Below, piece by piece: positions 63,934-64,000 of a stretch of DNA of 64,000 nucleotides. Every line of letters starts with the position of its first letter. Within the stretch, counting starts at the first letter, position 1. The position numbers and the translations under genes were made by a program. The notes under the pieces are model-generated. The model had not been told where the DNA came from. It did no database searches and saw only the letters and a program-made list of their open reading frames with translations. Origin of the DNA: Acidobacteriota bacterium (GTDB lineage: Bacteria; Acidobacteriota; Terriglobia; Terriglobales; Acidobacteriaceae); NCBI GenBank assembly GCA_021780315.1, contig JAJXYY010000024.1, forward strand, positions 1 through 64,000, read 5' to 3'.

Positions 63934-64000
63934 TTAGGCAGTGGCGAGTTCGGGGGTGGCGGCGTCCATGCGCTGAATGGATTCGGCGAAGGACGGGTAG
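63934..64000 (-). CDS. 3' end of an unidentified gene (partial)
   Basis: The minus strand reads YPSFAESIQRMDAATPELATA then TAA. Too short to identify; only the last 21 codons are inside the window. Confidence 0.5.
   Translation of the reverse strand, partial: YPSFAESIQRMDAATPELATA

Overview
The window most resembles a soil Acidobacteriota genome (Granulicella/Edaphobacter/Terriglobus-like). This is inferred from gene content: an Ig-like repeat giant protein with an Arg-rich/Cys C-terminus, a PEP-CTERM protein, Tat-exported Gfo/Idh/MocA proteins, several GH3/GH31/GH5 glycosidases, and intergenic repeats built on AAAGTCTTCGAACGAAAGG and TACTCCC words. No rRNA is present, so this is not a phylogenetic placement.

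Layout. 1-6 kb: end of an Ig-repeat surface protein, a small outer-membrane beta-barrel protein, and two Tat-signal Gfo/Idh/MocA oxidoreductases. 6.2-15 kb (minus strand): a nitrate assimilation operon, transcribed nirA - diflavin reductase - FeS/DmsC-like fused membrane subunit - nasA - narK. 15.7-19.2 kb (plus): a divergent alginate-export-type porin and a HemD-GAF-ANTAR fusion that I propose is the regulator of the nitrate genes. 19.5-23.5 kb: cysD-cysN-cysH-TauE sulfate assimilation. 23.6-28.5 kb: SDR, GH3 and ManD for hemicellulose/uronate use. 28.5-31 kb (minus): DsrE-like, ModA-like and diheme cytochrome c operon. 31-42.4 kb: a looser region with GH31, GH3, AKR/TetR and SDR/LysR pairs, decayed remnants of a cytochrome c, an esterase and an IS3 transposase, ending at tRNA-Ser(CGA). 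42.6-52 kb: tex, GH5, queG, YihY, an RsbU-type phosphatase and a YVTN propeller lipoprotein. 52.4-57.4 kb: a cytochrome c maturation operon (ccmE-A-ybaK-B-C-D) divergent from thiC. 58-64 kb: two M28 peptidases, a PEP-CTERM protein, MscL and small membrane proteins.

How it fits together. Nitrate and sulfate assimilation sit side by side and plausibly share siroheme enzymology. The most interesting element is the HemD-GAF-ANTAR protein. Actinobacterial NnaR couples a HemD-like domain to a DNA-binding domain to control nitrate assimilation. Here an RNA-binding antiterminator domain takes the DNA-binding domain's place, and hairpins with six-base loops lie in the intergenic region between the two divergent transcription units. 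The nitrate reductase is also unusual: a NasA-type catalytic subunit joined in an operon to a fused four-cluster ferredoxin/DmsC-type quinol anchor, while a separate diflavin reductase probably feeds NirA.
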